A stretch of 64,000 nucleotides of DNA from BACL11 sp945865535 (GTDB lineage Bacteria; Bacteroidota; Bacteroidia; Flavobacteriales; BACL11): contig CANNBA010000002.1 of assembly GCA_947502765.1 (NCBI GenBank), positions 53,104-117,103 on the forward strand. Direction: 5' to 3'. The notes beneath the pieces were generated by a model. It did no database searches, had not been told where the DNA came from, and was given only the letters and a program-made list of their open reading frames with translations. Shown piece by piece: positions 1 to 8,904 of this stretch. Position 1 is the stretch's first letter. Each line of letters opens with the position of its first letter. The translations under genes were made by a program, and so were the position numbers.

Positions 1-393
1 GGAGGTTCCTCTATCAATTTCTCTTTGAAAATCAATAAACATTTTTTGATTTTCTTTTTTGCCTTTATGGATGAGTTTTCCTTGAATTTTACCTTTTGAA
101 TCTTGTCCAACTAAAATAATTCCTTCAGTAGTTACAGGGCCTCCAATTTTTACAATTTCATTATTGTATTTTACAGTAAATCCAATTGAATCTAGATGTG
201 CAAAAATTGCAGTTTTTGGATTTTCCCCAAACACCATAATTAGATTATCCTGAAATCCATCTCCATAGTGTAAAATAGGTTTTACTTGCCAATCCTTTTT
301 GTTTTTTTCAATGTAGTTTAATAAGAATTGAGTAATAGCAAACTCTTCTCCTGAAGGAGCGTGAATTTCACACAGTTGTTTTAGTAATTTCAT
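1..393 (-). CDS. M42-like zinc aminopeptidase, C-terminus cut by window edge
   Basis: Reading from the ATG at 393 gives 131 codons running off the left edge without a stop, so only the N-terminal part is present. The protein opens MKLLKQLCEIHAPSGEEF, the typical start of M20/M42 metallopeptidases, and has AHLDSIGFTV, where the His and Asp fit the first metal-binding motif of M42 aminopeptidases. A following KIGGP segment is also typical of M42. Family members are cytosolic di-metal exopeptidases that trim N-terminal residues from peptides. It lies downstream of eamA on the same strand with an 81-nt gap, so it may end the ribD-eamA transcript. No TAnnTTTG element is seen just upstream. M42 rather than M20 is an inference from the N-terminal part only. 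Confidence 0.75.
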   Translation of the reverse strand, partial: MKLLKQLCEIHAPSGEEFAITQFLLNYIEKNKKDWQVKPILHYGDGFQDNLIMVFGENPKTAIFAHLDSIGFTVKYNNEIVKIGGPVTTEGIILVGQDSKGKIQGKLIHKGKKENQKMFIDFQREIDRGTS

Positions 394-474
394 TATCTAT
401 TTTTGATATATTTTTATAATATTAGAGGTTATTTGAAGACGCTTTCTGTTTCTTTATAAGTTCATTAAACATTA

Positions 475-1335
475 TTAGGAAAACAAGTAAATAGCACAAA
501 TTGAAAGCAAGATACCAATCCAATTATTTTGAGTCAGCTTTTCTTTAAAAATTAGTAAACCAATGACAGAGGAAGAAACCACAACCCCCATGCTAACAAG
601 AGGGAAAACTTCAGCACTAGAAATATTAGGATCTTCTAATGCTTTTAAGAAAAAAACTAGAGAGAAAAAATTAGGAACACCAAAAATAACTCCCCAAAAA
701 AGATTTTTTAGTTGTAATGGTTTTTTTGATGTTATTGATTGCCCTAACAGAATTAGAATTCCAGTAATACTAGCAAAAAAGAATAATACCATAAAAAACA
801 AATAACTTCCTTCTTCAGGAAATTTTTGCGCAAAATCATTAAAAATAGCATCAGAAATTCCTTGACCAATAAAAACCAGTACAATTAACCAAAGATATTT
901 CTTATTAAAATTTAATTTTCCTCCTGTTGTAGAAGATAAATAAATACCAATAATAGCTAAGAGAAATGCAATTCCTTTTAATAGATCAAAAGTGTTGCTT
1001 TTAGGGTATAGAAGTAGTGCTGCACCAACAGGAATAATTAATGACATTTTATTGGCAACTGTAGTAATAGAAATTCCAACTTTTTGGATTCCAAATGAAT
1101 ACAAGTTAAATACAATAAAAAATAGGGTACCGATAATTATTGCATGATATAGCCAAGAAACTTGTAATATGTAATCAAGTGAAAAATTAGTTTCTAAAAA
1201 AAGATAAGAACAAACTGCTCCAGTAAGATAGTTTGCAATTAATGCTTGTAAATTATCAACTTTATATTTCTGAAACATCTTAAATCCAATTATTAAAATA
1301 TTGAATAGGAGTATGGTGTAAATTATGTTAATCAT
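475..1335 (-). CDS. EamA/DMT-superfamily membrane permease
   Basis: A 286-aa protein made almost entirely of hydrophobic segments, about ten predicted membrane helices in two similar halves, as in EamA (DMT superfamily) permeases. The first helix starts at residue 2 and the last ends near the C-terminus (IGILLSICAIYLF). The typical EamA pattern of a short charged loop before the last helix (FKEKLTQNNWIGI) is visible. Family members export or import small metabolites, but the substrate cannot be read from sequence. Its ATG at 1335 overlaps the end of ribD by 8 nt, so the two are translationally coupled. That association does not prove a flavin role. Confidence 0.8.
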   Translation of the reverse strand: MINIIYTILLFNILIIGFKMFQKYKVDNLQALIANYLTGAVCSYLFLETNFSLDYILQVSWLYHAIIIGTLFFIVFNLYSFGIQKVGISITTVANKMSLIIPVGAALLLYPKSNTFDLLKGIAFLLAIIGIYLSSTTGGKLNFNKKYLWLIVLVFIGQGISDAIFNDFAQKFPEEGSYLFFMVLFFFASITGILILLGQSITSKKPLQLKNLFWGVIFGVPNFFSLVFFLKALEDPNISSAEVFPLVSMGVVVSSSVIGLLIFKEKLTQNNWIGILLSICAIYLFS

Positions 1336-2356
1336 TATAAAGTATTTTTAGATGATCAACTCCAATTTCTGCTTCTTCTCTTGTATTTCCTATAATCTTT
1401 GGAGCTCTTACTGCATGAATTAGATTTTCTTTTGTAGTAAAAATTCTTGCTTCATCCCACATACTGATATCAATAAAGGATTGTAAAGTTATTGTTCCCC
1501 CTTCAATTATAACAGATTGAATATTTTGTTTATATAATTCTTCTAATATATTTTTAATCAAGTTATTAAAATTAATTTTAATGTAATTGATATTAGATTG
1601 AGTATCTGATTTTATGTGATTAAAGACAATAGTCCTAGCTTCATTATTGAATAGGTTTAACTCTTTTGAGAGTTTTAAATCCTTGTCAATCACAATTCGT
1701 ATTGGATGATTTCCTTTTACTTCACGAACTGTTAGAGAAGGATTGTCTTTTTCAGCGGTAATTCTACCCACTAGAATTGCATCTTCTTCTGCTCTCCATT
1801 TATGAACTATTTTCTTAGATTCACTAGAAGTCATCCAAAAAGGTTCGCTTTGATTATGAGGTGCTATAAACCCATCTTTACTTTCGGCCCATTTTAATAT
1901 AATGTAGGGCCTTTTCTTTTCCTGAAAAGTGAAGAATCTGGTATTAAGCTCTCTGCTTTCTTTTTCCAAAACTCCAAGAATAACTTCTAATCCTGCATTT
2001 TGCAATTTCTCAATTCCTTTTCCTGAAACCTTATGATAGGTATCTAAACATCCGATAATTACTTTTGGTATTTTGTATTCAATTATATGATTAGAACAGG
2101 GGGCTGTTTTGCCAAAATGAGCACAAGGTTCTAGATTTACATAAAGCGTGGATTTTTTTAGCAAACTTTTATCTTTTACGCTTGCAATTGCATTCACTTC
2201 TGCATGAGAAAATCCATATTTTTCATGATACCCTTCACCTATTATTTCATTATTGTAAACAATAACACAGCCTACCATAGGATTGGGAGATACATTTCCT
2301 TTTCCTTTACTGGCTAATTCCAAACATTTTTGGATGAAAAACTCTTGTGTTTGCAT
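1328..2356 (-). CDS. ribD: Bifunctional riboflavin deaminase/reductase RibD
   Basis: A 342-aa protein carrying out the second and third steps of riboflavin synthesis in the cytosol: deamination of the diaminopyrimidine, then NADPH-dependent reduction of its ribosyl side chain. The N-terminal deaminase has the zinc site H51-A-E53 with C78 (in LEPCAH) and C87. The C-terminal reductase domain from about residue 150 shows LKWAESKDGFIA and ILVGRITAEKDNPSLTVR. Length is normal for the fused enzyme. The start follows a TACTTTTG promoter by only 4 nt. ribH, a later step in the pathway, lies 31 kb away, so the pathway is not clustered here. eamA overlaps its 3' end. Confidence 0.95.
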   Translation of the reverse strand: MQTQEFFIQKCLELASKGKGNVSPNPMVGCVIVYNNEIIGEGYHEKYGFSHAEVNAIASVKDKSLLKKSTLYVNLEPCAHFGKTAPCSNHIIEYKIPKVIIGCLDTYHKVSGKGIEKLQNAGLEVILGVLEKESRELNTRFFTFQEKKRPYIILKWAESKDGFIAPHNQSEPFWMTSSESKKIVHKWRAEEDAILVGRITAEKDNPSLTVREVKGNHPIRIVIDKDLKLSKELNLFNNEARTIVFNHIKSDTQSNINYIKINFNNLIKNILEELYKQNIQSVIIEGGTITLQSFIDISMWDEARIFTTKENLIHAVRAPKIIGNTREEAEIGVDHLKILYND

Positions 2357-2360
2357 GGCT

Positions 2361-2368
2361 CAAAAGTA
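2361..2368 (-). promoter_or_regulatory. Bacteroidota -7 promoter element of ribD
   Basis: TACTTTTG on the reverse strand matches TAnnTTTG. The last G is 4 nt from the ribD ATG (spacer AGCC), so transcription would start at or beside the start codon. It faces the prmC promoter across 10 nt. Confidence 0.65.
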
Positions 2369-2378
2369 CTAAATTGAA

Positions 2379-2386
2379 TACATTTG
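2379..2386 (+). promoter_or_regulatory. Bacteroidota -7 promoter element of prmC
   Basis: TACATTTG matches TAnnTTTG and ends 4 nt before the prmC ATG (spacer TAGT). There is no room for a ribosome binding site, implying a leaderless or nearly leaderless transcript. Confidence 0.65.
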
Positions 2387-2390
2387 TAGT

Positions 2391-3224
2391 ATGGAAACAC
2401 TTAGCAATATCATTCCTTACTTTAGAAAAGAATTAACTCCTATTTTTGAAGAAAGAGAAGTGATAAGCTGGGCGTATTTGAGTATTGAGCATGTTTTAGG
2501 TTATAATCGTTCTGATTGTATTATTCACCCAAATAAAAGAATTGAGGTCAAGATATCAGATAAGTTCCTACAAATTATTGAGGATTTAAAAACTAGAAAA
2601 CCATTACAATACATTCTTGGTGAAACAACCTTTTATGGGCTTAAATTAAAAGTAAATGAATATACGCTTATCCCTAGACCCGAAACTGAAGAATTAGTAG
2701 CTTGGATTTTGCAAGAAGATTTTAAGTATGCAATAGATATAGGAACGGGTAGTGGTTGTATTGCTATTGCTTTGGCAAAATATTCTAATGCAAGTATTTC
2801 TGCAATTGATATTTCAGCAAATGGTTTAAAAGTAGCTCAAGAGAATGCCGTTTTAAATAATGTGAAAGTAGTATTTATCCATCAGGACATTTTGCAAACA
2901 AAAACACTTCCTAAAGTAAATTTAATTGTCAGTAATCCGCCTTATGTTTTGAATTCTGAAAAAGAAAGAATGCAGGAGAATGTTTTAGCATACGAACCTC
3001 ATTCGGCGCTTTTTGTTACTGATAAAAATCCACTTATTTTTTACAAGCAAATTGCTAATTTAGCTACTAAATCACTTACTAGTGGAGGAAAATTGTTTTT
3101 TGAAATTAACGAGCAGTTTGGTAATGAATTAATTGTAATTTTGACTAAGAGTGGTTTTGTTGATATTGAGTTGAAAAAAGATATAAACGATAGAGATAGA
3201 ATGATAAAAGCCATTTGGAAATAA
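2391..3224 (+). CDS. prmC: Release factor glutamine methyltransferase PrmC
   Basis: A 277-aa S-adenosylmethionine-dependent enzyme that methylates the Gln of the GGQ motif of peptide release factors. An N-terminal helical domain precedes the Rossmann methyltransferase. The PrmC signature IPRPETE lies at 94-100, the SAM-binding loop DIGTGSG at 116-122 and the catalytic NPPY at 182-185. Length and order match the family. It is divergently transcribed from ribD with 34 bp between the start codons. An NTF2-like gene follows after 27 nt but has its own promoter. Confidence 0.95.
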   Translation: METLSNIIPYFRKELTPIFEEREVISWAYLSIEHVLGYNRSDCIIHPNKRIEVKISDKFLQIIEDLKTRKPLQYILGETTFYGLKLKVNEYTLIPRPETEELVAWILQEDFKYAIDIGTGSGCIAIALAKYSNASISAIDISANGLKVAQENAVLNNVKVVFIHQDILQTKTLPKVNLIVSNPPYVLNSEKERMQENVLAYEPHSALFVTDKNPLIFYKQIANLATKSLTSGGKLFFEINEQFGNELIVILTKSGFVDIELKKDINDRDRMIKAIWK

Positions 3225-3225
3225 T

Positions 3226-3233
3226 TATTTTTG
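3226..3233 (+). promoter_or_regulatory. Bacteroidota -7 promoter element upstream of NTF2-like gene and ligA
   Basis: TATTTTTG begins 2 nt after the prmC stop and 26 nt before the next ATG. It probably drives the run from 3252 through ligA, dapA and the peroxidase, whose genes overlap one another. Confidence 0.5.
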
Positions 3234-3251
3234 AAAACATAAAATTATGAT

Positions 3252-3752
3252 ATGTCATTGCAAAATATAACAGAAAAAGAAGTGTTAGAAGCTCAAGAAA
3301 AATGGGCAAGTGGGGTTATTGATATAGGAAAGAAGTTTTTAGCAAAACAAGATTATGTATCTCGTGCTGAAATATTTCTTGACTCAACTTATGCTTTTAG
3401 TATGGGAGATGTTTTGTTTAAACCAACATTGGCCTCTGAAACACAGTTCAGATTAACCAAAAAAGCTGCATTATCTTATTTTGTATCAGGAGATTCTGAT
3501 TTTAAGGAAGATATTGGTTTTGCTTTACTGAATTGGAAAACAATAAGATTTGAGAATAAAAGTATACGTATTGAAGGAAATATAGCAATGGCTATGGGTA
3601 ATTATTTTATAACAAGAGATAATGTTGAAACAAAGGTTGAATATTCTCTTGTTTATAAAAAAGATGTTCAAGGTAATTTGCGTATTATTTTACACGATTC
3701 TCATTTACCTTATGTTCGTGGCGCGTTTCAAGTTCAAATAAATGACAGATAA
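3252..3752 (+). CDS. NTF2-like (SnoaL/CaMKII-association fold) protein
   Basis: A 166-aa soluble protein with no signal peptide. The middle and C-terminal pattern (SYFVSGD, GFALLNWKTIRFENK, AMGNYFI, then LRIILHDSHLPY) fits the cone-shaped NTF2-like fold, in particular the branch resembling the CaMKII association domain with its H-x-S-x-x-P type ending. Proteins of this fold either bind small molecules or oligomerise, and no activity can be assigned. Its end overlaps the ligA start by 11 nt, so it is coupled to the DNA ligase gene, though nothing suggests a repair function. Confidence 0.6.
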   Translation: MSLQNITEKEVLEAQEKWASGVIDIGKKFLAKQDYVSRAEIFLDSTYAFSMGDVLFKPTLASETQFRLTKKAALSYFVSGDSDFKEDIGFALLNWKTIRFENKSIRIEGNIAMAMGNYFITRDNVETKVEYSLVYKKDVQGNLRIILHDSHLPYVRGAFQVQINDR

Positions 3753-5733
3753 AGAACGTATAGCGTTTTTAACAAAGGAAATTCATTTTCATAACCACGC
3801 ATACTATGTTTTGGATACTCCTGAAATCTCAGATTTTGAATTCGATATATTATTAGTAGAATTAAAGTCTTTAGAGCGAGCCAATCCGCATTTAATGGAT
3901 ATCAATTCCCCTTCTCAAAGAGTGGGAGGAGCTGTTTTAGATGGTTTTAAGACGGTAAAGCATAAATATCCTATGCTTTCCTTAGGCAATACGTATTCTG
4001 CCCAAGAGCTGTATGATTTTGATGCTAAATTACGCAAACTTACAGATGATAATTTTGAGTATGTGTGTGAACTTAAATATGATGGAGTTTCTATTAGCTT
4101 AACTTATGAAAACGGGGAATTGACTCAAGCACTGACTAGGGGAGATGGAGTTCAAGGAGATGATGTGACTGCTAATGTTCGGACGATTAAGTCTATTCCA
4201 TTAAAATTAATTGGTGATTTTCCTACTCAATTTGAGATAAGGGGAGAGATTTTCATATCAATTTCTGGATTAGAAGCTATTAATAAAGTTAGAATTGAAG
4301 AAGGTCTAGAACCGTATGCAAATCCTAGAAATACAGCATCTGGCAGTTTGAAGTTATTAGACAAAAATGAAGTTGCTAAGCGCCCTTTGGATTGTTTTTT
4401 CTATTATTTGTTAGGTGATAATTTGCCTAGTAGTAAGCATTATGATAATCTCAAAAAAGCACAAAATTGGGGATTTAAGATTCCTTCAGAAATCGAAAGT
4501 CATAAAAGTATAAATGGCGTATTAGATTTTATTACTAAATGGGATACAAAAAGACATGATTTACCTTTTGAAATTGATGGAATTGTAATTAAAGTAAATG
4601 ATATAAACTTGCAAGAGGAGATGGGTTTTACGGCCAAAAATCCTAGATGGGCAATTTCTTATAAATTTAAGTCTGAACAGGTAGCTACTAGATTAAATGA
4701 AATTATTTATCAAGTAGGTAGAACGGGTGCTATTACACCTGTAGCTAATTTAGAACCTGTGCAATTAGCAGGCACAACTGTTAAACGAGCGTCTTTGCAT
4801 AATGCCGATCAAATTGCTAAATTAGATATTAGAGAGGGTGATACTGTTTATGTGGAAAAAGGTGGAGAAATTATTCCAAAAGTAGTAGGAGTGGCCTTAA
4901 AAGATAGAGATTTGTTTTCAAAGCCAACAGTATATACTAAGTCCTGCCCTTCATGTAAAACAGATTTAATCAGAAATGATGGAAATACTAAGCATTATTG
5001 TCCAAACTATGAGGGTTGCGCTCCACAAATTGCAGGTAAGTTTGAACATTTTATTAGTAGAAAAGCCCTTAATATTGATGGGCTAGGAGGTGAAACCATT
5101 GAACTTTTAATAAATGAAGGCTTAATTAGAGAAGTTTCTGATTTATATCATCTTAAAAAACCTGATTTATTGCCACTTGAAAGAATGGCAGAAAAGTCCG
5201 TAGAGAATCTTTTGCTAGCAATAGAGGCTTCAAAAAATATTTCTTTTGAAAGACTTTTGTTTGGTTTAGGAATAAGGTATGTTGGTGAAACTGTTGCAAA
5301 AGTTTTAGTAAAACATTTCAAAACTATTGATTCTGTTATAGAAGCAGACTTTGAAATCTTAGTTGCTGTTGATGAGATTGGAGATAAGATAGCCCAAAGC
5401 GTTGTAGATTGGTTTTCAATTCAGAAAAATATAGATTTGATAAATACATTGAAATTAAGTGGCTTACAATTCACTTCTACTATTGAAGATACAACTCTAT
5501 CAAGCAAATTAGAGGGAATGAAAATCATTGTTTCTGGTACTTTTCAAAAATACAGTAGGGTAGAGCTTAAAAAAATGATTGAAGATCATGGAGGAAAAAA
5601 TGTCGGTTCGATATCAAAAAACACTACTTTTGTGTTAGCAGGAAATGATATGGGCCAAAGCAAAAAACAAAAGGCAGAAGACTTAGGTATTTTAATAGTA
5701 AATGAGGAAGAATTTTTAACAAAATTGAATTAA
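3742..5733 (+). CDS. ligA: NAD-dependent DNA ligase LigA
   Basis: A 663-aa ligase that seals nicks during replication and repair using NAD+. The N-terminal Ia domain contains HNHAYYVLD. The adenylated lysine is K112 in ELKYDGVS. The OB fold, the four-cysteine zinc finger (CPSC ... CPNYEGC, about residues 408-432), the helix-hairpin-helix repeats and a C-terminal BRCT domain (from about 590: LEGMKIIVSGTF) follow in the usual order. Length is normal. The start overlaps the NTF2-like gene and the stop overlaps the next start by one base (TAATG), so all are read as one operon. Confidence 0.97.
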   Translation: MTDKERIAFLTKEIHFHNHAYYVLDTPEISDFEFDILLVELKSLERANPHLMDINSPSQRVGGAVLDGFKTVKHKYPMLSLGNTYSAQELYDFDAKLRKLTDDNFEYVCELKYDGVSISLTYENGELTQALTRGDGVQGDDVTANVRTIKSIPLKLIGDFPTQFEIRGEIFISISGLEAINKVRIEEGLEPYANPRNTASGSLKLLDKNEVAKRPLDCFFYYLLGDNLPSSKHYDNLKKAQNWGFKIPSEIESHKSINGVLDFITKWDTKRHDLPFEIDGIVIKVNDINLQEEMGFTAKNPRWAISYKFKSEQVATRLNEIIYQVGRTGAITPVANLEPVQLAGTTVKRASLHNADQIAKLDIREGDTVYVEKGGEIIPKVVGVALKDRDLFSKPTVYTKSCPSCKTDLIRNDGNTKHYCPNYEGCAPQIAGKFEHFISRKALNIDGLGGETIELLINEGLIREVSDLYHLKKPDLLPLERMAEKSVENLLLAIEASKNISFERLLFGLGIRYVGETVAKVLVKHFKTIDSVIEADFEILVAVDEIGDKIAQSVVDWFSIQKNIDLINTLKLSGLQFTSTIEDTTLSSKLEGMKIIVSGTFQKYSRVELKKMIEDHGGKNVGSISKNTTFVLAGNDMGQSKKQKAEDLGILIVNEEEFLTKLN

Positions 5734-6284
5734 TGCAATTTATAGAAAATTTAAAACAAAAAGTTGGAAAGTGGGTTTTTCAAAGAGACCTTAAAACAAA
5801 TATGCGAACTAAGGAGGCTTGCAATCTTAAAGATGCAAAATCTATCGGTATTTTATATGATGCCACATCAGAAGAGCAGATTAAAGTAATTAAACCTTTT
5901 GTTTCCTATTTTTTTGATTTAAAGAAAGACGTAAAGGCATTGGGCTTTGTAAATTCAAAGCAATTATCTTATTGCCATGTCCCTAAGTTGCAGTATGATT
6001 TCTTTTATAAAAAGGATTTGAATTGGTACTATAAACCACAAAATTACATTATTGATAATTTTATTAAAAAGGAGTATGATATTCTCATCAATTTATGTGA
6101 TAGCAGTGTTATTCCTATAAAATATTTAGTAGCTAGTTCAATTGCACATTTTAAGATAGGAATTTATGAAGACAATTATGAAATTTATGATTTGATGTTA
6201 TCTTTAAAAGATGATAAAAGCATGGAAAAATTGATGCATGAAATAAAACATTATATTAATTTAATTAATAAGAAAGATGGATAA
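5733..6284 (+). CDS. DUF6913-like conserved protein
   Basis: A 183-aa protein opening MQFIENLKQKVGKWVFQR with a conserved-looking core (SIGILYDATSEEQIKVI, DILINLCDSSVIPIKYLVASS). I recognise it as the short protein often found between ligA and dapA in flavobacteria (DUF6913), for which no biochemical function is established. There is no signal peptide or membrane span. The run of hydrophobic strands and helices would fit a small alpha/beta domain. It overlaps ligA by 1 nt and dapA by 8 nt, so it is co-translated with both. Confidence 0.6.
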   Translation: MQFIENLKQKVGKWVFQRDLKTNMRTKEACNLKDAKSIGILYDATSEEQIKVIKPFVSYFFDLKKDVKALGFVNSKQLSYCHVPKLQYDFFYKKDLNWYYKPQNYIIDNFIKKEYDILINLCDSSVIPIKYLVASSIAHFKIGIYEDNYEIYDLMLSLKDDKSMEKLMHEIKHYINLINKKDG

Positions 6285-7146
6285 GGTTAAAGGTACAGGC
6301 GTTGCTTTAGTTACCCCTTTTAATAACGATAAATCGGTAGATTATAAAGGATTAGAAAATTTGTTAAATCATGTGATTAATGGTGGGGTTGATTATTTGG
6401 TTTTAATGGGCACTACTGGTGAAAGTACTACTTTATCAAAATCTGAAAGAATTGAAGTGGTTGATTTTTGCAAGAAAATAAATAATGGAAGATTACCTAT
6501 TGTCTTAGGAATTGGAGGCAATAACACTATGCAAGTAGTTGCTGATATTAAAGCTGCAAATTTAGAGAATGTTGATGCGATTCTTTCGGTTTCCCCTGCA
6601 TATAATAAACCTTCACAAGAGGGTATTTATCAGCATTATAAAATGATTTCAGAATCTAGTCCACTACCAATCATTGTATATAATGTTCCTGGAAGAACTT
6701 CAAGTAATATATCTGCTGCAACTACAGTGCGATTGGCTAGTGATTTTAAAAATATAGTTGGAGTAAAAGAGGCTTCTGGAGATATGGATCAAATTATGAA
6801 AATATTAAAAAATAAACCTGCTGATTTTGTGGTGCTCTCTGGAGATGATGGATTAACATTGCCTATGATATACATGGGTGCTGAGGGGGTAATATCAGTA
6901 ATTGGTCAGTCGCATCCTAAAGATTTTTCTGATATGGTTTCCTTTGGTTTATCAGGACATAAGAAACTTGCAAATCAAATTCACTATAAATTGTATGATT
7001 TTTATGGGCCTCTTTATGCAGAGGGAAATCCTGTAGGGGTAAAAGCATGCTTGGAAATGCTAGGAATTTGTAAAGCAGTTGTTCGCCTTCCGCTTGTTGA
7101 GGCAAGTAATACAATAAAAAATGAACTGACAAAATTATTACATTAA
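6277..7146 (+). CDS. dapA: 4-hydroxy-tetrahydrodipicolinate synthase DapA
   Basis: A 289-aa TIM-barrel aldolase that condenses pyruvate with aspartate semialdehyde, the first committed step to diaminopimelate and lysine. The Schiff-base lysine is K164 in VGVKEASGD. The catalytic triad is represented by Y135 in IVYNVPGR and the Thr pair of GTTGES at 45-50. R140 is the usual substrate-binding Arg. Length is normal. It overlaps the preceding gene by 8 nt and the following peroxidase gene by 1 nt (TAATG). Confidence 0.97.
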   Translation: MDKVKGTGVALVTPFNNDKSVDYKGLENLLNHVINGGVDYLVLMGTTGESTTLSKSERIEVVDFCKKINNGRLPIVLGIGGNNTMQVVADIKAANLENVDAILSVSPAYNKPSQEGIYQHYKMISESSPLPIIVYNVPGRTSSNISAATTVRLASDFKNIVGVKEASGDMDQIMKILKNKPADFVVLSGDDGLTLPMIYMGAEGVISVIGQSHPKDFSDMVSFGLSGHKKLANQIHYKLYDFYGPLYAEGNPVGVKACLEMLGICKAVVRLPLVEASNTIKNELTKLLH

Positions 7147-7679
7147 TGAAAAACTTAATTTTAGGCATAATGGGTTTATTTTCTTTTTCTAATAGTTATA
7201 CCCAAGAATCCATTTATGATATAACCATCAATGATATTCAGGGAAATCCTGTTGATTTAAATAAGTTTAAAGGAAAGCATATTCTTTTTGTAAATGTGGC
7301 TTCAGAGTGTGGTTTTACCTCACAATATGAAGAGATGGAGCAGTTGCATCAAAAGTACAAAGACAAATTAGTTGTTATTGGTCTGCCTTGCAATCAGTTT
7401 GGAGGTCAGGAGCCTGGATCAGCAAAAGAGATTCAGCAATTTTGTGCTAAAAACTATGGTGTTAGTTTTTTACTTACTGAAAAAATTAAAGTCAAATCAG
7501 AGGGTCAACATAAGCTTTACCGATGGTTAACAACTGAAAAATTAAACGGAAAATCTAGTTCTTCAGTAAAATGGAATTTTCAAAAATATATTGTAAGCCC
7601 AAAAGGAGAGCTAGTTGACTACTTTTACTCTACTACAAATCCAATGAGTCCAAAAATCACTTCCATATTAAAACAATAA
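7146..7679 (+). CDS. Exported glutathione peroxidase family thiol peroxidase
   Basis: A 177-aa protein with an N-terminal hydrophobic signal-like segment (first about 20 residues), so likely periplasmic. The thioredoxin-fold peroxidase carries the peroxidatic cysteine C55 in VASECGFTSQ (Cys, not selenocysteine). Q88 in NQFGGQEPG and the W-N pair of KWNFQKY complete the catalytic tetrad. C82 in LPCNQF may be the resolving cysteine. Bacterial members mostly use thioredoxin rather than glutathione. It is the last gene of the ligA-dapA operon. Confidence 0.9.
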   Translation: MKNLILGIMGLFSFSNSYTQESIYDITINDIQGNPVDLNKFKGKHILFVNVASECGFTSQYEEMEQLHQKYKDKLVVIGLPCNQFGGQEPGSAKEIQQFCAKNYGVSFLLTEKIKVKSEGQHKLYRWLTTEKLNGKSSSSVKWNFQKYIVSPKGELVDYFYSTTNPMSPKITSILKQ

Positions 7680-7740
7680 ATTTAAATTAGTATAGTTTAC
7701 TAGATACAAAAATAATTTAGGAATATCCAAGTATACCCTT

Positions 7741-7748
7741 TATCTTTG
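7741..7748 (+). promoter_or_regulatory. Bacteroidota -7 promoter element of the bamD operon
   Basis: TATCTTTG lies 15 nt before the ATG at 7764. An in-frame TTG at 7746 sits inside the element itself, so it cannot be the start codon of transcripts made here. This decides the bamD start. Confidence 0.65.
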
Positions 7749-7763
7749 CAGGCCATTAAAATT

Positions 7764-8576
7764 ATGATAAGAATTTTTTTAAAAATATTAGCAGCAACTT
7801 TTCTTATAAGTTCATGTGGAAAATATCAGAAAGTACTTAAAAGTGAGGATTACAATTATAAGTATGAACAAGCTGTTATATATTATGAAAATGAAGATTA
7901 CAATAGAGCTATGCCTTTGTTTAATGAGCTCTCTACGGTTATGAAAGGAACCTCTAAAATACAAGAAGTCAGCTTCTATTATGCGTATTGTAATTATTCC
8001 ACAGGAGATAATTTGATGGCAGCATATCTTTTTAGAAATTATACAATAAACTTTCCTAATAGTAAGCACACTGAGGAATGTGCTTATATGGGGGCGTATT
8101 GTTATTATAATGAGGCTCCTGCTTATTCTTTAGATGCTACAAATACCCATAGAGCCATTAAAGAGCTTCAATCATTTATTGATAGATATCCAACAAGTAA
8201 TAGAGTAGAAAAATGCAATGAATTAATTGATGAATTAAGAGCTAAACTATCTTTAAAAGCTTTTGAAAATGCTAAGCAGTATTACACCACTTCAAATTAT
8301 AAATCAGCAATTATTGCTTTGGATAATGTACTGATTGATTTTCCTTCATTCAATAATAGAGAAGAAGTGCATTTCTTGATTGTAAAAGCTACTTATTTAC
8401 TTGCTATTAATAGTATTAGCACTAAAGTAGAAGAAAGACTTCAAGCAACTTTGGAAGCATATACGCATTTTAAAGATAATTACCCAGAGAGCACTTATTT
8501 AAAAGAATTAGAGACAACTTATAACAAAACACAAACAACTTTAACTGAACTAAAACAAAATAAAGATGAAATTTAA
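7764..8576 (+). CDS. bamD: Outer-membrane assembly lipoprotein BamD
   Basis: Starting at the ATG at 7764 (270 aa), the protein has a lipoprotein signal with a lipobox LISSC, making C18 the lipidated residue. The mature part is helical with TPR-like repeats (YKYEQAVIYYENEDYNRAMPLF, YLFRNYTINFPNS, AIKELQSFIDRYPTS), the layout of BamD/YfiO. BamD works with BamA to insert beta-barrel proteins into the outer membrane. A longer frame from a TTG at 7746 is rejected because that codon lies in the promoter. It overlaps rpoZ by 11 nt. Confidence 0.92.
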   Translation: MIRIFLKILAATFLISSCGKYQKVLKSEDYNYKYEQAVIYYENEDYNRAMPLFNELSTVMKGTSKIQEVSFYYAYCNYSTGDNLMAAYLFRNYTINFPNSKHTEECAYMGAYCYYNEAPAYSLDATNTHRAIKELQSFIDRYPTSNRVEKCNELIDELRAKLSLKAFENAKQYYTTSNYKSAIIALDNVLIDFPSFNNREEVHFLIVKATYLLAINSISTKVEERLQATLEAYTHFKDNYPESTYLKELETTYNKTQTTLTELKQNKDEI

Positions 8577-8904
8577 AAACACAGGAGCTGCTAAAACTAC
8601 AATAACTAGAGATGTAAACGATTTTATGGATAAAACTGACAATATTTTTAAGGCGGTATCTATAATGGCGAAAAGGTCTTCACAAGTAAATGAGAAAATG
8701 AAAGATGAGTTGATGGAAAAATTAAAAGAATTTGAACTTTCACAAGATCAACTTGATGAAGTTTTTGAAAATAAAGAACAGATTGCAGTTTCAAAGTTTT
8801 ACGAAAGTTTACCAAAACCGTGGGCTATTGCAATGCAAGAGTTTTTAAATGATGAGCTTTATATTAGAGATCAAAACACATCAGAAGATAAGAATGAACT
8901 CTAA
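8566..8904 (+). CDS. rpoZ: RNA polymerase omega subunit, Bacteroidota type
   Basis: A 112-aa protein placed between bamD and coaBC, the usual position of rpoZ in Bacteroidota. The N-terminal part (TITRDVNDFMDKTDNIFKAV) and KRSSQVN match the divergent Bacteroidota omega, which binds the beta-prime subunit and aids core assembly. The C-terminal extension is acidic. It starts within the end of bamD and its stop directly abuts the coaBC ATG (TAAATG). Identification rests mainly on synteny plus the short conserved core. Confidence 0.8.
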   Translation: MKFKNTGAAKTTITRDVNDFMDKTDNIFKAVSIMAKRSSQVNEKMKDELMEKLKEFELSQDQLDEVFENKEQIAVSKFYESLPKPWAIAMQEFLNDELYIRDQNTSEDKNEL

